NCBI RefSeq assembly: GCF_001542905.1
Contig: NZ_LOAJ01000001.1
Span: 744,001-808,000, forward strand
DNA: 64,000 nt
Reading direction: 5' to 3'
Origin: Halorubrum aethiopicum
GTDB lineage: Archaea > Halobacteriota > Halobacteria > Halobacteriales > Haloferacaceae
The translations under genes were made by a program, and so were the position numbers. Positions 8,426 through 17,062 of this stretch are shown one piece after another (the first letter of the stretch is position 1; every line of letters starts with the position of its first letter). Under the pieces are notes generated by a model. It ran no database searches. It was not told the DNA's origin and worked only from the letters and a program-made list of their open reading frames with translations.

Positions 8426-9205
8426 TCACTGGTTCGGCATGAACCGGTGGTCGACGTCGCCGGAGAACTCGCCCGCTCCCACGATGTCGTGTTCGAGCGT
8501 GCCGACGCCCTCGACCGTGACCGCGACCGTGTCGCCGTCGCTGAGCGGACTGATGCCCGAGGGCGTCCCCGTCGCGATGACGTCGCCGCGCTCGAGGGTG
8601 ACCAGCTTCGTGATCTCGCTTATGAGTTCCGGGACGGAGAAGATCAGGTCGTCGATCGAGGAGTGCTGTTTCACCTCGCCGTTGACCGTCAGCTTGATCT
8701 CCGCGTCGTCGGGGACGTGTTCCGGGTCGGCGACGACCGGTCCGATCGGCGCGGCGTTGTCGAACGCCTTCCCGCGGATCCAGTTCTGTTCTTTCTCCTG
8801 GTCGTCGCGGTTCGAGAGGTCGTTCACGCAGGTGTAGCCGGCGATGACCTCCTCGGCTCTGTCCTCGGGAACGTTTCGGCACTGCTCGCCGATGACGACG
8901 CCAAACTCGGCCTCGTGGTCGACCCGTTCTTTCCCCTCCGGCAGCGAGATCGTGTCCCCGTGGGCGGCAAGCGTGTTCGGTCCCTTCAAGAACAGAAGCG
9001 GTCGGTCGGGGATCTCCGAGTCGGTCTCCTCGGCGTGCGCCGAGTAGTTGAGCCCGACGCAGACGATCTTGCTCGGTTCTGTCGGCGGGAGCACGTCGAC
9101 CTCGTCCGGATCGAACTTCTCCTCGCCGAATCGAAGCTCGTCGTCGTCGGTCCACTCGCCGGTACGGACGGATCCAGCCGGATCTCGAAATCTAACCTTT
9201 CGCAT
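8426..9205 (-). CDS. Fumarylacetoacetate hydrolase family protein
   Basis: This 259-residue protein has the FAH fold: VCVGLNYSAHAEE near residue 50, the substrate and metal region KGPNTLAAHGDTI, the metal-binding DHEAEFGVVIG (Glu and Glu), and YTCVNDLSNRDDQ. The C-terminal part has GDVIATGTPSGISPL, a hallmark of the family. Members cleave C-C bonds in acylpyruvates, or hydrate or decarboxylate 2-oxo-dienoic acids; the exact substrate cannot be read from sequence. It is the first gene of a block with an RraA-like protein and a CitE-like lyase, which suggests work on oxo acids. A T-run at about 9231-9240 sits at promoter distance. Confidence 0.9.
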   Translation of the reverse strand: MRKVRFRDPAGSVRTGEWTDDDELRFGEEKFDPDEVDVLPPTEPSKIVCVGLNYSAHAEETDSEIPDRPLLFLKGPNTLAAHGDTISLPEGKERVDHEAEFGVVIGEQCRNVPEDRAEEVIAGYTCVNDLSNRDDQEKEQNWIRGKAFDNAAPIGPVVADPEHVPDDAEIKLTVNGEVKQHSSIDDLIFSVPELISEITKLVTLERGDVIATGTPSGISPLSDGDTVAVTVEGVGTLEHDIVGAGEFSGDVDHRFMPNQ

Positions 9206-9312
9206 GGCGAGTTACTGTGTGACGCTCTCCCAAAAAAAGGTTCGGGGTCGCAGCCGCGAATTCCGTCGGAACGCGGGGCGATACGGTCGACTCGAGGCGT
9301 CCTCGCCGCCGC

Positions 9313-9318
9313 AAAAAA
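9313..9318 (-). terminator. T-run after dppA
   Basis: On the minus strand, a run of six T follows the dppA stop by about 30 bases, inside gcttttttgc. Archaeal RNA polymerase commonly stops at such runs. Confidence 0.45.
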
Positions 9319-9348
9319 GCATCCGGGGATCGGTGGTCGCCGACGCGT

Positions 9349-11196
9349 TCAGAAGTTGTCCGGGTTCGGCGTCTCGCCCTCGGGCCACGCCTCGAGGTCC
9401 GCGTCCTCGGGGTAGTAGAGGTTGCCGTCGTCGTCCCAGCCCCAGCCGGCGTCCTCGAGGACCTGCCGGGCGGTCTCGACGTCGCGGGTCTCCGGGCCGG
9501 CCTCGCTGAGGTACTCCTCGTTGTACCACGGGTGCTGTTGGGAGTTGAACGTACAGTACGTCACCTCGTCGGACTCGCCGAAGGCGTACGTCTCGTTCAG
9601 GCCCTGCCGGTCGACCATGTGCGAGAGCGCCTGGCGGAACTCCATGTGCATGCCGGGCGCGTACGACATCTGCGGCATCATGCCGAACGGCAGGAACGCC
9701 GCCCCGTTGACGATCTGTGCGGTGTCGCCCATCGTCTCGCTGATCTGCCGGCCGGCGTCGGGCGTCAGCGTCACCGCGATGGCGAGCTCCTCGTTCTCGA
9801 AGGCGCGGCGGACCGCCGAGACGCTGTCGTAGATCGACATGATGATCGACGACTCGACGTCGAACGCCGGGTTCCCGTCGTGCGGAACGAGTTCGATGTT
9901 CTCCTGGTTGTTGTACGTCGCGATCTCGTAGGGCCCCGCGCCGATCATGGGGTCCTCGAAGTCCGTCGGGTTCTCCTCGATGCCGGCGTCGACGTACGCG
10001 TCACGCGGCAGCACGCCGAACGTCGGGAGCTGTGCCGTCACCAGCGTCGGCGCCGGCTCCGGCGTCTCGAAGCGGGCCGTGGTCTCGTCGACGGCCTCCA
10101 CGGTCAGCTCCTCGGGGAGGTCGGTCCACTGGTAGGGACCGTTGTGGTACTGCTCGCTCAGGAACTCGTAGGTCCACTTGACGTCGGTCGCGGTCACCGG
10201 CTCCCCGTTGTGGAACGTGGCGTCGCGGAGGTTGAACGTCACCGCCGTCCCGTCGTCCGAGACCTCCCAGTCCTCCGCGAGCACGGGCACCCGCTCGTAG
10301 TTGGAGTCGTACAGCATCAGCGGCGAGTGCGTCAGCTGCGTGTACAGCCCCAGCGAGTCGGTGTCGCCGACGGTCGGGTAGAAGCTGCTCGTGAGGAACT
10401 CCCCCGGCAGGTTCGCCAGGATCGTGTCGGTGCCGCTCGTCGTCTGCGCGCCCGACTCGACGAGCGCGGCCCAGTTGACCGCGGAGAGGCCCGCTCCGCC
10501 CGCCTCGACGGGCTCGACCATGTCCGTGTTGATCGCGGCCGTCGTCGGCCGCTCGATGGTCGGGATGAACGGCAGGTCCTCCGAGTAGAGGCTCATCGCC
10601 TCGCCGACGACCTCCCGCCGGTCGGAGGGAACCCCGATCGACGACTGCTCGTCGGCGAGGTTCGAGAACTCCGTGTTGGCGTAGTTCGAGGGGTTGTACT
10701 GACCGTTCGACCCGGCGTTGTCGATGCTGTACGACTGGAGCAGTCCGTTGGGGTCGAGCCGCCCCGGGTCCGGACCGTGGCTGTTCACGGCCAGGTGGAA
10801 GTCGCGCACGTCGTCGCTCACCGCCGTGATCCCCTCCGCGGTCGTCATCGGCTGCGTCTCGATCTGGATGCCGACGTCCGACGCGACGGACTGGATGCTC
10901 GAGATGGTCTCCTCGAACAGGATCGTCGGCGGCCCCTGGTCCGACCAGTACTGGAAGGTCAGCGTCGGAACCCGCTCGCCGAGTCCCTCCGGACTGCCGC
11001 CGCCGCCGCCACCGGAGCCGTCGCCGCCTCCGTCTCCGCTTCCGTCGCCGCCGCCCCCGTCGCCGCCGCCTCCGTCTCCACCGGAGCCGTTCCCGCCACA
11101 GCCGGCGAGCGCGGCGGCGGACGCCACGGAGATGACTTTCAGCGCTTGTCGACGGTCTATGCTCTGCCGCTCCACGCGGTTGCCACTTGATGGCAT
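9349..11196 (-). CDS. Peptide/nickel-type ABC transporter substrate-binding lipoprotein, apparently circularly permuted
   Basis: The 615-residue protein is the extracellular solute receptor for the adjacent importer. It has a twin-arginine signal (DRRQALKVIS, Arg 15-16) and a lipobox LAGC (Cys33), so it is probably Tat-exported and lipid-anchored, then a Gly/Asp/Ser linker to about residue 70. Order is odd. Residues about 72-235 resemble the end of SBP_bac_5 proteins (VGIQIETQP, HGPDPGRLDP, then DRREVVGEAMSLY and DLPFIP). The normal early region (VPVLAEDWEVSDDGTAVTF, FHNGEPVTATDVKW) comes only after that, and the protein ends at ARQVLEDAGWGWDDDGNL, normally the middle. It is separated from the permease genes by 246 bases and has its own promoter. 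Confidence 0.9.
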   Translation of the reverse strand: MPSSGNRVERQSIDRRQALKVISVASAAALAGCGGNGSGGDGGGGDGGGGDGSGDGGGDGSGGGGGGSPEGLGERVPTLTFQYWSDQGPPTILFEETISSIQSVASDVGIQIETQPMTTAEGITAVSDDVRDFHLAVNSHGPDPGRLDPNGLLQSYSIDNAGSNGQYNPSNYANTEFSNLADEQSSIGVPSDRREVVGEAMSLYSEDLPFIPTIERPTTAAINTDMVEPVEAGGAGLSAVNWAALVESGAQTTSGTDTILANLPGEFLTSSFYPTVGDTDSLGLYTQLTHSPLMLYDSNYERVPVLAEDWEVSDDGTAVTFNLRDATFHNGEPVTATDVKWTYEFLSEQYHNGPYQWTDLPEELTVEAVDETTARFETPEPAPTLVTAQLPTFGVLPRDAYVDAGIEENPTDFEDPMIGAGPYEIATYNNQENIELVPHDGNPAFDVESSIIMSIYDSVSAVRRAFENEELAIAVTLTPDAGRQISETMGDTAQIVNGAAFLPFGMMPQMSYAPGMHMEFRQALSHMVDRQGLNETYAFGESDEVTYCTFNSQQHPWYNEEYLSEAGPETRDVETARQVLEDAGWGWDDDGNLYYPEDADLEAWPEGETPNPDNF

Positions 11197-11218
11197 ACCC
11201 TATGCCTTCGGAGGTATT

Positions 11219-11230
11219 GTTAAAAAATTT
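11219..11230 (-). promoter_or_regulatory. TATA-like box of the substrate-binding protein gene
   Basis: gttaaaaaattt (plus strand) lies 23-34 bases upstream of the ATG at 11196. It fits a separate, leaderless transcript for the receptor, which is usually needed in excess over the permease. Confidence 0.55.
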
Positions 11231-11334
11231 GTGATAGTTAGAAATTCTGACGTACGTCACGTTTCGGGCGGAGAAACGGGCCGGAATCGACCGTCTACGC
11301 GGTCCCTGAGGCGATCGTCCGCGCGAACGGGGTA

Positions 11335-11430
11335 TCGAGGTCGAGGGATCGGGGTCGAGGCGTCGAAGGACCGGAGCCGAGAGATCGGGGTCGAAGAATC
11401 GAGATCGAGGAATCGAAAGGGAGCCGGGAG
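11335..11430. repeat. Degenerate purine-rich repeats between dppB and the receptor gene
   Basis: Segments of the type gatcggggtcgag and atcgaggtcgagg recur five or six times without a strict period. No gene is visible in this 246-base gap. Confidence 0.45.
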
Positions 11431-11442
11431 GACGGCGACGCC

Positions 11443-12441
11443 TCAGTCCTCGTCGCCGGCGACGGAGACGCGCGGGTCGAGCACGCCGTACAGGAGGTCG
11501 ACGAGGAAGTTCCCGATGATGACCCAGGTGGCCGCGATGAGGAACACGAACTGGATCACGGGGAAGTCCCGCGCCAGGACCGACGAGACCAACAGCTGGC
11601 CGATCCCCGGCCAGTTGAAGACGACCTCGATCAGGACGAGCCCGCTGATCGACGCCGCCAGCGAGATCGGGTACAGCGTGATGACCGGCAGCGAGGCGTG
11701 ACGGATGATCTTCCGGAGCAGTTTCGACTCAGGCAGCCCCTTCAGCCGGTGGTAGTGGAGGTACTCCTGGTCGCTCACCTCGACGACGCTGTTCCGCATG
11801 ATCAGCGTCGGGTACTGCATGAAGTACAGGAGAACCGTCATGAACGGCAGCGTGTAGTGTCGCCAGAACTCCGGCAGCAGGAACCGCTGCCAGTACGCCT
11901 GGTCCTGGACCTGGATCATCGTCGCCGGCGAGAGCATCCCGGAGGTCGGGAAGATCCCCAGCGTCGAGGAGAACAGCGCGATCAGCATGATGCCGAGGAA
12001 GAAGTCCGGGATCGAGTGGAAGACGGAGACCGAGATGATCCCCGACTTCTCGAGCGGGCTCCCGCGGCGGCGGCCGATGTACGCGCCGAACAGCCCGCCG
12101 ACGATGTACGTCGCGGTGATGGCCGGCGCGACGAGCACGAACGAGTTCAGGATGCGCGGAGCCACGAGCTCCCAGACCGGCTGGCTGAAGCGGAAGGACT
12201 GCCCCGCGTTCCCGGTCAGGAGGTTGGTGATGTACTGGTAGTACTGGACGTATATCGGCTCGTCGAGCCCCCAGTCGGCCCGCAGCTGCGCGATCTGTTC
12301 GGGGTTCATCCCCTGTTGGACCAGGAGCGACGAGTAGTCCCCCGGCATCGCCCGGAAGAAGAAGAACAGCGCCGAGGCCACGAGGAAGATGAGCACCGCC
12401 GTTATCGCCGTCCGGCGGATGAAGTAGCTCAGGCGGCTCAC
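11443..12441 (-). CDS. dppB: Peptide/nickel ABC transporter permease, DppB type
   Basis: One of two membrane subunits of a dipeptide/oligopeptide-type importer. The 332-residue protein has six predicted membrane spans, a first-span signature YFIRRTAITAVLIFLV, and the cytoplasmic EAA-like loop in which the coupling helix meets the ATPases (DQEYLHYHRLKGLPESKLLRK is the matching region). It ends LLYGVLDPRVSVAGDED, typical of DppB. The start is a GTG at 12441 that overlaps the TGA of the 38-codon ORF before it (GTGA), so translation is probably coupled. It is the last gene of the dppC-D-F-B run. Confidence 0.93.
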   Translation of the reverse strand: MSRLSYFIRRTAITAVLIFLVASALFFFFRAMPGDYSSLLVQQGMNPEQIAQLRADWGLDEPIYVQYYQYITNLLTGNAGQSFRFSQPVWELVAPRILNSFVLVAPAITATYIVGGLFGAYIGRRRGSPLEKSGIISVSVFHSIPDFFLGIMLIALFSSTLGIFPTSGMLSPATMIQVQDQAYWQRFLLPEFWRHYTLPFMTVLLYFMQYPTLIMRNSVVEVSDQEYLHYHRLKGLPESKLLRKIIRHASLPVITLYPISLAASISGLVLIEVVFNWPGIGQLLVSSVLARDFPVIQFVFLIAATWVIIGNFLVDLLYGVLDPRVSVAGDED

Positions 12442-12554
12442 GGCCGGTCACCTCCGGTTCCGGAGCCGCCGCCGTCGACGTGGTCGACGGCCGCGGAGCT
12501 GCTCGTCGGTCGCTTCGCGTCGGGTCGTGCCTCCGTGGGCTCGTTTCGGGTCAT
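12438..12554 (-). CDS. 38-residue ORF coupled between dppF and dppB
   Basis: A short frame starts at an ATG (12554) that overlaps the dppF stop as ATGA, and ends at a TGA (12438-12440) that overlaps the dppB start as GTGA. The product begins MTRNEPTEARPDAKRPTSSS and ends GGGSGTGGDRP: hydrophilic, disordered and without a membrane span. Perfect coupling on both sides argues that it is translated, if only to carry ribosomes from the ATPase gene to the permease gene. I do not recognise the peptide. An alternative is that it is the remnant of a longer gene or of a dppF extension. Confidence 0.6.
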   Translation of the reverse strand: MTRNEPTEARPDAKRPTSSSAAVDHVDGGGSGTGGDRP

Positions 12555-13615
12555 GTCGGTGTCTCCGGGGTGTGTTCCTCGACCGGCCCCTCCGCGTCGC
12601 CGGCCGTCGCTTCGTGGTCGTAGTAGAGGTGACAGGCGACCGAGCGCTCCCCCTCGCCGTCGGGGTCGACGTCGAGCGGCGTGTGGTCACACACGTCCAT
12701 CCGATCCGGACAGCGCGTCTTGAACCGACACCCCTCCGGCATGTCGATCGGGTCGCCCGGCTCGCCGCCGATCGTCGCCCGCTCGCGCTCGTGGTGCGGA
12801 TCCGGGATCGGGATCGACTGGATCAGCGCCTTCGTGTACGGATGTTTCGGGTCCGAGAGCAGCTCCCTGGTCTCGGCCTTCTCGACGATCCGTCCCAGGT
12901 ACATCACGTTGATCTCGTCGCAGATGTACGAGACCGTCGAGAGGTCGTGGGAGATGTAGATCATCGAGACGCCGAACTCGCTGGTCAGCCCGTTCAACAG
13001 GTTGAGGATCTCCGCCTGCGTCGAGACGTCGAGCATCGACGACGGTTCGTCGGCGAGGATCACCTCGGGGTCGGTGATGAGCGCCCGCGCGATGGCGACC
13101 CGCTGTTTCTCCCCGCCCGACAGCTGGTTCGGGAACTGCTGGATGTACTGGCTCGCGGGCGTCAGTCCGACCTTCTCGAGCATCTCCTCGATGTCGGACC
13201 GCTCGTAGTCGATGTCGTGTATCTCCAGGGGCTCCGCGATCGTCCGGCGGACGCTGAACTTCGGGTCCAGGGAGTTGAACGGGTCCTGGAACACGATCTG
13301 TACCTTCCGGCGGAACTCCTTCCAGTCGGCCTTGTCGAACTCGCTCGTCGACTGCCCCTGGAACCGGACGTCACCGCCCGTCGGGTCGTACAGCCCCATG
13401 ACGGTCCGCAGGAGCGTCGTCTTGCCGCAGCCGCTCTCGCCGATGACGCCCTGGACCTGGTTCTGCTCGAGCGTCATGTCCAGGTCGTCGACGGCGCGAA
13501 CGAGCTTCGGCCCCTCCCCGAAGACGGTCTCCTTGACCGTCTCGACGAAGCTCGATGTCGTCTTGAAGTGTTTGTCCATCGACTCGAGCTCGAGGACAGG
13601 GTCGTCCGCGCTCAT
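12551..13615 (-). CDS. dppF: Peptide/nickel ABC transporter ATP-binding protein, DppF type
   Basis: The 354-residue ATPase has Walker A GESGCGKTTLL, Q-loop IVFQDPFNSLDP, ABC signature LSGGEKQRVAIARAL, Walker B VILADEPSSMLD and the switch His in YISHDLS. The C-terminal oligopeptide-type extension has the Cys-containing GCRFKTRCPDRMDVC motif, which in some relatives binds an iron-sulfur cluster. It pairs with DppD to power the importer. ATG at 13615 overlaps the stop of dppD (ATGA). A longer frame upstream is rejected because it would read through dppD in another frame. Confidence 0.94.
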   Translation of the reverse strand: MSADDPVLELESMDKHFKTTSSFVETVKETVFGEGPKLVRAVDDLDMTLEQNQVQGVIGESGCGKTTLLRTVMGLYDPTGGDVRFQGQSTSEFDKADWKEFRRKVQIVFQDPFNSLDPKFSVRRTIAEPLEIHDIDYERSDIEEMLEKVGLTPASQYIQQFPNQLSGGEKQRVAIARALITDPEVILADEPSSMLDVSTQAEILNLLNGLTSEFGVSMIYISHDLSTVSYICDEINVMYLGRIVEKAETRELLSDPKHPYTKALIQSIPIPDPHHERERATIGGEPGDPIDMPEGCRFKTRCPDRMDVCDHTPLDVDPDGEGERSVACHLYYDHEATAGDAEGPVEEHTPETPT

Positions 13616-14655
13616 TGTTGTCCCTCCAGGATGCTCTCCTCGGTGGCGTTCCGATCGAGGTGGTCGGCGGCCAGCTCCTCCATCTCGTCCGCGCGGATAC
13701 ACCAGGCCTGGTGGTCGTCGTCGCCGGCGACGGCCTGTGCCTCGGGCGCGCCCTCGCGGCACTCGGGTTTCGCCCAGGGGCACCGGTCGGCGAACGTACA
13801 GAAGTCCACCTCGCCGCGAAGCTGCGGCGGGTGGCCGTCGATGACCGCCAGCTCGCGGTCCGGGAACCGGACGTCCGGGAACGCGTTCTGCAACAGGATC
13901 GCGTACGGGTGGCGGGGCCTGTCGAACACGTCGACCACGCTCCCGGTCTCCGCGACCTGCCCGCCGTGCATCACGGCCATCGAGTCGCAGTTCTCGAAGA
14001 CGACCGAGATGTCGTGGGTGATCATCAGCATGCTGATGTCCCAGTCGTCTTTCAGGCCGTTGATGTAGTCGATGATCTGGTCCTGCATGATCACGTCCAG
14101 CGCCGTCGTCGGCTCGTCGGCGATGATGAGGCTGGGCCGGAGGTACAGCGCGAACGCGATGATCGCCCGCTGTTGCATCCCGCCGGAGAACTGGTGCGGG
14201 TAGTCGTGGATCCGCGACTCGGAGAGCCCGACGACCTCGAACAGCTCGCGGAGCCGGTCGACCGCCTCCGTCTCCGTGAGGTCCGTGTGGTACTTCGCCA
14301 TCTCGATCGCCTGGCTGCTCAGCTTCATCACCGGGTCCAGGCTGTTCATCGAGGACTGCGGGATGACCGAGATCTCCTTCCAGCGAACGTTCTGGTTGAA
14401 CTCCTTCTCGGAGTAGTCCTGGATCTCCTCGCCCTTGTACCGGATCGTCCCGGAGGTGACCTCGCCGTTGGCGTCGAGGCCGCCCACGATGGCGTCCGCG
14501 ATCGTGCTCTTGCCGCAGCCGCTCTCGCCGACCAGCCCGAAGTAGTCGTGCCGGTCTATCGAGAACGACGCGTCGTTGACCGCGTGTACGTCGTTTCCTT
14601 GCTCCGTTCGATAGCGAATGTCGACGTCTTCGAACTCTAGTATTGGGTCCGTCAT
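13612..14655 (-). CDS. dppD: Peptide/nickel ABC transporter ATP-binding protein, DppD type
   Basis: The 347-residue ATPase partner of DppF has Walker [16 protein letters not shown]-loop [12 protein letters not shown], signature [15 protein letters not shown], Walker [13 protein letters not shown] and switch His MITHDIS. The end carries the Cys motif [15 protein letters not shown] seen in oligopeptide ATPases. It begins directly after the dppC stop with no gap, and overlaps dppF by 4 bases, so the run is a single translational unit. Confidence 0.94.
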   Translation of the reverse strand: MTDPILEFEDVDIRYRTEQGNDVHAVNDASFSIDRHDYFGLVGESGCGKSTIADAIVGGLDANGEVTSGTIRYKGEEIQDYSEKEFNQNVRWKEISVIPQSSMNSLDPVMKLSSQAIEMAKYHTDLTETEAVDRLRELFEVVGLSESRIHDYPHQFSGGMQQRAIIAFALYLRPSLIIADEPTTALDVIMQDQIIDYINGLKDDWDISMLMITHDISVVFENCDSMAVMHGGQVAETGSVVDVFDRPRHPYAILLQNAFPDVRFPDRELAVIDGHPPQLRGEVDFCTFADRCPWAKPECREGAPEAQAVAGDDDHQAWCIRADEMEELAADHLDRNATEESILEGQQ

Positions 14656-15558
14656 TTACACCACCACCTCGTCGTCACCGCTTCCCTCGTAGCCGCGACC
14701 GAGCAGGTACAGCGACAGCACGGTCAACGCGATCATGATGCCCGGCGGGAACGTCCACCACCAGGCCTCGGCGATACGCCCCGCTTGGTTCGCGTTCCGG
14801 ATCATGATCCCCCACGTCGGCGTGAACGGGTCCGTGACCCCGATGAACGAGAGGCCGGCCTGCTCGAGGATCGCCAGCCCGACGCCCATCGCGAAGAACA
14901 GCGCGGCCATGTTCGCGATGTTCGGGAGGATGTGTTTCCGCATGATCCACGGGGTGCTCGCCCCGGTCGCCCGCGCGGCCATGATGTACGGCCGTTGGTT
15001 TATCTGGAGCACCTGGGATCGTATCACCCTGGCTATGAACCGCCAGAGCACCAGTCCCAGGATGGCGACCGTGGTGTAGAATCCCGCCCCGAAGAACGTG
15101 ATGAGGACGATCGCGAACGGGATGAAGGGGATCCCGTACATGAAGTCGACGAATCGCATGAGGAAGCTCTCCGTCCTCCCGCCGACGTATCCGGCCGTCA
15201 TCCCGACCGTTAACCCGATCGTCATCATCAGGCCGCCGGCGAGCAGCCCGGTGATGAGCGTCGCCCGCGCGCCGTACAGCAGCCGCGAGAGGACGTCCTC
15301 GCCGCGGTCGTTCGTGCCGAGGGGGTGCTCGAGCGACGGCTCGGCGTAGCGCATCAGCTCGCCGTCGTCGGTCATCTGCTGGGTGTTGTACGAGTACGGT
15401 GCGATCGCCGGGCCGATCAGGCCCATGACGAGGATGATCGCCAGGATCACGAAGGCGACCCTCGTGATCCGTTCCTCGAGGAGGTTCTCGAGCGCACGCC
15501 TCGCGATGATCGCGAGGTCGCTGTTGCGATACGCGTGAACCTTGTCAGCGATACTCAT
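14656..15558 (-). CDS. dppC: Peptide/nickel ABC transporter permease, DppC type
   Basis: The second membrane subunit (300 residues) has the N-terminal OppC-type segment with the first span VAFVILAIILVMGLIGPAIA, an extracytoplasmic part with HPLGTNDRGEDVLSRLLYGA (a DppC hallmark), and then five further spans. The EAA-like loop is RPYIMAARATGASTPWIMRK. I chose the ATG at 15558 (MSIADKVHAYRN); an upstream in-frame Met lacks conserved sequence. First gene of the operon. Confidence 0.93.
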   Translation of the reverse strand: MSIADKVHAYRNSDLAIIARRALENLLEERITRVAFVILAIILVMGLIGPAIAPYSYNTQQMTDDGELMRYAEPSLEHPLGTNDRGEDVLSRLLYGARATLITGLLAGGLMMTIGLTVGMTAGYVGGRTESFLMRFVDFMYGIPFIPFAIVLITFFGAGFYTTVAILGLVLWRFIARVIRSQVLQINQRPYIMAARATGASTPWIMRKHILPNIANMAALFFAMGVGLAILEQAGLSFIGVTDPFTPTWGIMIRNANQAGRIAEAWWWTFPPGIMIALTVLSLYLLGRGYEGSGDDEVVV

Positions 15559-15636
15559 TGGTCTGTGCGGACCTCTCGATAGTGCGCACACTCTCCGTTA
15601 CTGGCCATTGTAGGGTGTATGTCGGCTTCTCCCAGT

Positions 15637-15648
15637 ACTTAATAAAAG
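15637..15648 (-). promoter_or_regulatory. TATA-like box of the dpp operon
   Basis: cttttattaagt on the minus strand lies about 80 bases before the dppC start. It would leave a leader of some 55-60 bases, longer than most in this window. Confidence 0.5.
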
Positions 15649-15714
15649 TTCGGGTGGTTGGGGTCGTCGTTCCGGGACGGCGCGGGGATCTGACGGCGGC
15701 GTGCCCGCCGGCGC

Positions 15715-16379
15715 TCACCGCCGATGTCGTTCGAGCTCCGTCTCGATGGTGCCGGGACCGTGGGCCCCGTAGAGCCGCGCCTCGACCTCGCCGTCGCGGG
15801 TGAACAACACGGCCGGGCCGGCGGTGAGGGAGTACTCCCGCTCGAGGAACTCCCTGTAGTCCGGTCCGTACACCGCGAACGGCATCACCTCCTGTGGCTC
15901 CTCGAACACCGCCTCCAGGTCGCGTCTCGCGAGGTCACAGCTCTCGGAGTCGTCCAGCCACGCGTACACGAGCGCCGGCGAGTAGATCCGCAACAGCTCC
16001 GGGAGCTGCGTCGCCGGGACGGGGACGAACGACTGGGGAACCCCGTCGGTTCGGACGTCGTCGTCGCGGAACAGCCGCAGCGACGGGAGCAGCTGAACCG
16101 GGTTCCCCCCGTTCCCTCCCCGTCGCTCCCCAGTCGGTCGGCGAGGGCGCACAGCTCGGCGACCGTCCGCGGGTCCTTCTCGCCGAGCGCCGCGAGCGGC
16201 TCGACCGCGACGTCGTCGCCGACGATCTCCTCGATCGCGTCGGCGAACTCCGCTTCCGTGTGTCCCTCGAACCGCGACAGGTACTCCTCGACCGCCTCCT
16301 CGAACTCCTCGGAGAGCGTCACCGATCCTCCCTCGGCGGCGAGGACCCCGGACGCGAGAAGCGGGTTGTCGGCTGACAT
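15715..16379 (-). pseudogene. Thioredoxin-like protein split by a -1 frameshift
   Basis: Two overlapping frames together make one protein of about 220 residues. The first (ATG at 16379, MSADNPLLASGVLAA) runs to LADRLGSDGEG and then turns to nonsense. The second continues from VQLLPSLRLFRDDDVRTDG to the stop at 15715 and contains a thioredoxin-like fold with YAWLDDSESCDLARRDLEAV, a single Cys rather than CxxC, and the cis-Pro region AGPAVLFTRDGEV. The change of frame falls in or near a G6 run at 16105-16110 (C6 on the plus strand); one extra base there would restore a single frame. It may be a true mutation, a sequencing error or, less likely, recoding. Function unknown; haloarchaeal thioredoxin relatives of this size exist. 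Confidence 0.7.
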
Positions 16380-16425
16380 GGTGTCTCCACCCGGTCGCCG
16401 TACGTACATAAACGCTTCCCGCGGC

Positions 16426-16503
16426 GGACGCCCCCGGAGCGGTCCCGCAGTGGACGGCCCCGGAGCGGTCCCGCAGTGGACGGCCCCGGAGCGGTCGGGA
16501 CCG
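16426..16503. repeat. Three 26-base tandem units
   Basis: The unit ggacggccccggagcggtcc plus cgcagt occurs at 16426-16451 and 16452-16477 with one mismatch, then in part at 16478-16503, where it changes after gcggtc. It lies in the gap between the divergent thioredoxin-like and universal stress genes. Confidence 0.8.
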
Positions 16504-16557
16504 CGGCGTCGACCGTCCGCTCGCGGATTCCCGGGTTCACGCGGCGCGTCGGGGCCA

Positions 16558-16567
16558 ATCTATATTA
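16558..16567 (+). promoter_or_regulatory. TATA-like box of the universal stress gene
   Basis: atctatatta ends 24 bases before the GTG start at 16592, matching a leaderless transcript. Confidence 0.6.
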
Positions 16568-16591
16568 CAGGGGGCGTCGATCACGACGCCT

Positions 16592-17038
16592 GTGACCGTT
16601 CTGATAGCTGTCGGCGAGACCGAGGCCATGAACCGTGTCGTCCCGCTCGGCTACGAACTCGCGGAGAAGTACGACGATACCGTCACGGCGTTCCACGTCG
16701 TTCCGCGGTCCGAGTTCGAAGACCACAAGGAAACCATCGAGAGTTCGAAGCGGTTCCACGACCTCTCGATCACCCAGGAGAAGGAGAGCGCCGCCCGCTT
16801 CGCCCGCCGCGCGGTCCGCGACGCGGTTCCGGAGTTCGAGAACGCCCGCGTCGACGCGCGCGGGGCCGTCGGGGAGCCGGCGGACGAGATCGTCTCGATC
16901 GCGAACGAGATCGACCCGCGGTACCTCGTGCTCGGGGGGCGACGCCGGTCGCCCGTCGGGAAGGCGCTGTTCGGGAGCATCACCCAGGACGTGCTGCTCG
17001 ACGTCGACTGCCCCGTCGTCACCGTGATGACGGACTGA
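16592..17038 (+). CDS. Universal stress protein (UspA family)
   Basis: The 148-residue single-domain Usp has the N-terminal strand MTVLIAVGETEAMNRVV and the C-terminal ATP-binding loop GGRRRSPVGKALFGSITQDV, matching G-2x-G-9x-G-S/T, then the closing strand CPVVTVM. It therefore probably binds ATP. Haloarchaea hold dozens of such proteins and individual roles are rarely known. The start GTG is set by the TATA spacing and by the conserved strand. Confidence 0.93.
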   Translation: MTVLIAVGETEAMNRVVPLGYELAEKYDDTVTAFHVVPRSEFEDHKETIESSKRFHDLSITQEKESAARFARRAVRDAVPEFENARVDARGAVGEPADEIVSIANEIDPRYLVLGGRRRSPVGKALFGSITQDVLLDVDCPVVTVMTD

Positions 17039-17062
17039 GCGGTCGTCCGGCGGTCGACGCTC

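Noticed and set aside
16379-16409. Upstream start for the thioredoxin-like gene (MYVRRPGGDTM)
   Set aside because: The extra residues are basic and lie over the expected promoter; the ATG at 16379 gives the typical acidic haloarchaeal start.
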